Below are positions 32,146-35,515 of a stretch of 35,515 nucleotides of DNA, piece after piece; position 1 is the first letter of the stretch; the number at the start of each line of letters is the position of its first letter. The notes beneath the pieces are model-generated. The model was not told the origin of the DNA. It was given only the letters and a program-made list of their open reading frames with translations, and did no database searches. A program made the position numbers and the translations under genes. Source of the stretch: Candidatus Sungiibacteriota bacterium (GTDB lineage Bacteria; Patescibacteriota; Minisyncoccia; Sungbacterales; HO2-52-23). The DNA lies in assembly GCA_016186095.1 (NCBI GenBank), contig JACPMG010000024.1, forward strand, positions 1-35,515, in the 5' to 3' direction.

Positions 32146-32720
32146 ATTTTTCTAAACTTCCGAAAAAGAAAGTGGATGGTAAAAGCGGTCCCTACGCCCG
32201 CAATCGCGCCCGCCAAAATGTCGCTTGGCCAATGTACCCCGGCAGCCACGCGGCCAAGGCTGATGGAAAACGCCGCGAGAAAAAATAAAATGCTCGTTTT
32301 TGGATAGTAAAACGAAACCGCAGTCGCCACGGCGAAAGCAAGAGAGGCGTGTCCGGAGGGAAAAGAGCCTCCGCTTACGTGGGGAATGAGTTGAGTTATG
32401 TGATCCGCTCCCGCCTTCGCTAAAGCTTCGGCGGGCAAGTCAAACGGCCGCGGACGATTGTAGGAAAAACGGATGAGCTCGGTCACGACGAAGCGCGCGA
32501 CAAACGCGGAGACAAAAGTAAAAATAAAAAGCTCGGTATTGCGCCGCCTATAACTCCTGAATTTCGAAACAAGGGTAATAACTACAAATAGCGCCACGGC
32601 GGCCATCACGATATACCAAAGATAGGTTGCGCAAAAAATTATCAGCGCATCCCACAAGGGGCGTACTCCGGCCCAGGAGTTTAACCAACGGAAAATTGTA
32701 ACGTCCCAGTACTCAAACAT
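32130..32720 (-). CDS. PAP2-family phosphatase
   Basis: NRPRPF, SGGSFPSGHASLAFA, RVAAGVHWPSDILAG. Confidence 0.93.
   Translation of the reverse strand: MFEYWDVTIFRWLNSWAGVRPLWDALIIFCATYLWYIVMAAVALFVVITLVSKFRSYRRRNTELFIFTFVSAFVARFVVTELIRFSYNRPRPFDLPAEALAKAGADHITQLIPHVSGGSFPSGHASLAFAVATAVSFYYPKTSILFFLAAFSISLGRVAAGVHWPSDILAGAIAGVGTAFTIHFLFRKFRKMKRAA
32410..32435 (-). repeat. Palindromic repeat inside the PAP2 gene
   Basis: CCCGCCTTCGCTAAAGCTTCGGCGGG; encodes PAEALAKAG between RPRPFDL and DHITQLIPH. Confidence 0.75.
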
Positions 32721-33546
32721 TTTTCAATTTCGTAAGCATAACTAAGTTTTTGAGTAAAACCGCGACCGTGACCGGCCCCACGCCTCCCGGAATGGGTGTG
32801 ATAAAAGAAGCTTTTGGCGAAACCGAATCAAAATCAACATCGCCAGCTATTTTGCCTGCGGACTCTGAAGTGCCAGCGTCAATAATTACCGCGCCCTCTT
32901 TTACCATATCCGCGGTGATAAACTTTGGCTTGCCGATACCCGAGATTATAACGTCGGCGCGCCTCAAAAACTCCTCCGGATTCTTGGTGGAGCTTCGCAC
33001 CACGCTAAAAGTCGTTTTCTCATTCAGAAGCCAGAGCGCCATGGGTTTCCCAACTAAGTTTCCGGCGCCTACCACCGCGATATATTTATTTTTATAATCG
33101 ATCCCGTACTCTTCAAAAAGTGCTCTTGCCGCACCTACCACCGGCGGGAAAATAGCGCTCTTGCCCGTAACAAAATTGCCTAAGGCGCGCGAGGACAACA
33201 TATCTGCGTCTTTTCCGGGGGTAACCGCGTTCAAAATATACTGCGAGTTTACGTGTGCGGGCAAAGGCAACTGCACGATAACGCCTGTATTTTTTTTCTC
33301 ATGTACGATCTCCGCCAGACGCTTGCGTAATTCATTGGTGGTAACTTTTTCCTCAAAAGGATAAATACGCACCTCAATACCCACCGATTCCGCGGCTTTC
33401 TTTTTTTGCTCAATAAATTTCGCGACCACCGGATCCTTGCCGACTACGACCACTGCAAGTCGCGGTTTTTGAGCCACCCCCAAAACTCCCTGCTTCACTT
33501 CCTCCAGTATTTTTTTTGAAAGTTTTTTGCCGTCAAGAAGAATCAT
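32713..33546 (-). CDS. folD: Methylenetetrahydrofolate dehydrogenase/cyclohydrolase
   Basis: VIVQLPLPAHVN, PGKDADMLS, VVGAGNLVGKPMALWLL, FITPIPGGVGPVTVAVLLKN. Confidence 0.96.
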   Translation of the reverse strand: MILLDGKKLSKKILEEVKQGVLGVAQKPRLAVVVVGKDPVVAKFIEQKKKAAESVGIEVRIYPFEEKVTTNELRKRLAEIVHEKKNTGVIVQLPLPAHVNSQYILNAVTPGKDADMLSSRALGNFVTGKSAIFPPVVGAARALFEEYGIDYKNKYIAVVGAGNLVGKPMALWLLNEKTTFSVVRSSTKNPEEFLRRADVIISGIGKPKFITADMVKEGAVIIDAGTSESAGKIAGDVDFDSVSPKASFITPIPGGVGPVTVAVLLKNLVMLTKLKNV

Positions 33547-33576
33547 AATATCTTACAAAACGGTGTTTACCAAAAA

Positions 33577-33602
33577 TTGAGGGGCCTGGCGGGCCGCCTC
33601 AA
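33577..33602 (-). terminator. Intrinsic terminator overlapping the stop codon
   Basis: Minus strand TTGAGGC...CCTCAATTTTTGG. Confidence 0.6.
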
Positions 33603-33901
33603 TGTCCTACGGCGACAAATCGATGCAAAATATAGAACCGGATCAGATATCCCTTCCCATCTAGCAGCTCAAACCATATGGGGTCATCATAATTTTGCAG
33701 CACCCTTTCTTCCCCTCCAAGACGAATAGTCATAGTACTGGTATCTTTGTCGGGAGCGGCAATTACTTCCGCGTCTTCTGGGAAACGACTAGGAGGCTTA
33801 TTTTTCAGAACCGCGATAAATGGCTTGCCGTTATCCTCGGGGTCCAGAGTCCGGGTATCCAATTCGCCTATAAACTCGACCGCGATTCTCTCCAGCTCCA
33901 T
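33599..33901 (-). CDS. Hypothetical protein
   Basis: SD AGGAGA before MELERIAVEFIGELDTRTL...; own terminator. Confidence 0.5.
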   Translation of the reverse strand: MELERIAVEFIGELDTRTLDPEDNGKPFIAVLKNKPPSRFPEDAEVIAAPDKDTSTMTIRLGGEERVLQNYDDPIWFELLDGKGYLIRFYILHRFVAVGH

Positions 33902-33982
33902 CCTATCTCTCCTATATATTCTATTCACTGATCTATCTACAGACTAACACATAAATAAACAAAAGGGAAGCATTAAATCTTC

Positions 33983-34162
33983 CTATTTTATGATTTCCTC
34001 GAAAAATCGTAAAAGCTCTTTATGCCTTTCCTGAAGCTCACCGCTTAATGCCCCTATCCGACCGGCTATGAGCCAAGCAGAATCCAGCGTCCATGTTAAT
34101 AGCAATAAACCTAATACTATGGCCCCGAGGATCAAAAATCTTTGCCTAGCTAGGATTCTCAT
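33983..34162 (-). CDS. 59-aa single-pass membrane protein
   Basis: SD AGGAGG; MRILARQRFLILGAIVLGLLLLTWTLDSAWLIAGRIGALSGELQERHKELLRFFEEIIK*. Below the ORF-track cutoff. Confidence 0.65.
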   Translation of the reverse strand: MRILARQRFLILGAIVLGLLLLTWTLDSAWLIAGRIGALSGELQERHKELLRFFEEIIK

Positions 34163-34217
34163 CCCAACCCCCTCCTGATTCTTTTTAAACTATAGCGCCT
34201 TCGGTTAAAAATAAATA

Positions 34218-34235
34218 GGAAGCGCGATGGCTTCC
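34218..34235 (-). terminator. Intrinsic terminator
   Basis: GGAAGC-n6-GCTTCC then TATTTATTTTT on the minus strand. Confidence 0.55.
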
Positions 34236-34241
34236 GGTATT

Positions 34242-34490
34242 TTATAATCTTTTGTGGACCTGCCAAGACAAAATTTTTGGTTGCGAAGTATCGGTGACTA
34301 ACGAGGCGGTCTGAAATTCACATCTAGCTTCCCTCGGCGTCTTACCGTTGAGTGGGGTATATACTGGACCTGGGGCACCCATGACCATCTCTGTCGCTTG
34401 AAACCGATTGCTCGCCAAAACCCTGACTACCAAAAGACGATCGCCCATCTTAAAGCTGACTTCATATAGTCTTATTGAAACCTCCTGCAA
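34242..34490 (-). CDS. Hypothetical protein, start uncertain
   Basis: Contiguous ORF after glyA; SD AGGAGG lies in the glyA C-terminus, but no in-frame ATG at normal spacing. Confidence 0.45.
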   Translation of the reverse strand: MQEVSIRLYEVSFKMGDRLLVVRVLASNRFQATEMVMGAPGPVYTPLNGKTPREARCEFQTASLVTDTSQPKILSWQVHKRL

Positions 34491-35515
34491 AGATCTTTTA
34501 CCTCTTTGTTTATAACACGCGGGTTATTCTTTATCAACGTCCCATAAATCAACCGCGCAATATCTTTCATCTGTTTTTCTTTCATTCCCCTAGTCGTAAC
34601 CGACGGCGTGCCGATGCGGATTCCCGAAGGATCAAAGGGCGAGCGGGTATCGTATGGAATAGTGTTACGATTTACAACGATCCCTACTTCTTCCAGCCGG
34701 TCTTGCGCTTCGCGTCCGGAAATTCCCATATTGGTCAGGTCGATCAACATTAAATGATTGTCCGTGCCGCCAGAGACGAGATTAAGCCCTAGTTTCGTCA
34801 ACTCTCGTGCCAGGGCTTTGGCGTTTTTTACAATTTGTTTCCCGTATTTTTTGAATGAGGGCTTCATTGCCTCGCCAAGACACACCGCGATCGCCGCGGT
34901 CTGATTGTCATGCGGCCCGCCCTGCAAAGCAGGAAAGACCGCCCTGTTGATTTCTTTGGCCATGTCAATTCCGTTGCGTTTGGCAATTTTCGATTTGCGA
35001 TTTGCGAATATAATCGCGCCCCTCGGCCCGCGTAAAGTTTTATGAGTGGTCGTAGTTACCACATCGGCGAGGGCCTGTCCGCCTCTGGCGGAAAACGGCA
35101 ATGGATGCGCTCCTGCGGCAATGAGTCCGGCAATGTGTGCCATATCCACCATGAAATACGCGCCAACTTCATCCGCAATTTTTCTAAACTTGTTGAAATC
35201 AAAAATGCGAGGGTAGGCGGTGGCGCCGGCTACAATGATTTTTGGTTTTTCTTTTCGCGCAAGCTTTCGCACCTCCTCGTAATTAATATAACCATCACGG
35301 CCCACCGTATATTGTACGGATTTATAAAACCTCGCGGAAAAATTAACTTTCCAGCCGTGGGTCAAATGTCCGCCAAAAGGTAAACTCATCCCCATGATAG
35401 TATCGCCCGGATTTAACAGCGCGTAATATACCGCCATATTCGCGGGCGATCCAGAATAGGGCTGTACATTCACGTGCCAGTTTTTACCCAAGTGAAACGC
35501 TTTTCGCGCACGTTC
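34472..35515 (-). CDS. glyA: Serine hydroxymethyltransferase (5' part outside window)
   Basis: ERARKAFHLGKNWHVNVQPYSGSPANMAVYYALLNPGDTIMGM, MVDMAHIAGLIAAG, DVVTTTTHKTLRGPRGAIIF. Frame is open to the window edge. Confidence 0.96.
   Translation of the reverse strand, partial: ERARKAFHLGKNWHVNVQPYSGSPANMAVYYALLNPGDTIMGMSLPFGGHLTHGWKVNFSARFYKSVQYTVGRDGYINYEEVRKLARKEKPKIIVAGATAYPRIFDFNKFRKIADEVGAYFMVDMAHIAGLIAAGAHPLPFSARGGQALADVVTTTTHKTLRGPRGAIIFANRKSKIAKRNGIDMAKEINRAVFPALQGGPHDNQTAAIAVCLGEAMKPSFKKYGKQIVKNAKALARELTKLGLNLVSGGTDNHLMLIDLTNMGISGREAQDRLEEVGIVVNRNTIPYDTRSPFDPSGIRIGTPSVTTRGMKEKQMKDIARLIYGTLIKNNPRVINKEVKDLCRRFQ
35078..35092 (-). repeat. 15-bp palindrome inside glyA
   Basis: TCCGCC-TCT-GGCGGA; encodes part of FSARGGQAL in a normally compact stretch before ADVVTTTTHKTLRG. 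Confidence 0.75.

Overview
This window looks like a chromosomal segment of a Candidate Phyla Radiation (Patescibacteria/Parcubacteria-like) genome. That assignment is inferred from gene content, compact proteins and repeat style; it was not tested by any search. Stop codons behave as in code 11. Core genes: nrdJ, ftsZ, ftsA, ybeY, yqeY, rpsU, a HIT protein, a HisRS-like protein, lepB, pth, a short mfd, a DegP/HtrA protease, a MoxR-DUF58-BatD-like-VWA-TPR-VWA operon, dprA, topA, relA/spoT, parB, parA, tRNA-Leu(CAA), a methyltransferase, an A-type Fe-S protein, a PAP2 phosphatase, folD and glyA (truncated by the window edge). Small orphan ORFs with strong Shine-Dalgarno (SD) sites lie between them, including four shorter than the ORF-track cutoff. 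No CRISPR array, rRNA, transposase or prophage was seen. The most interesting signals are not classical genes: (1) several families of small palindromes, some apparently inserted in frame inside conserved proteins (mfd, glyA, PAP2, probably topA); (2) inverted repeats that fill the whole stop-to-start gap between co-directional genes; (3) two related branched palindromes starting 3 nt after the stop codons of nrdJ and relA; (4) a relic second copy of the ParA N-terminus upstream of parA; (5) a split between SD-less, often apparently leaderless core genes and SD-bearing accessory genes; (6) a HisRS-like protein that has lost its catalytic motifs.
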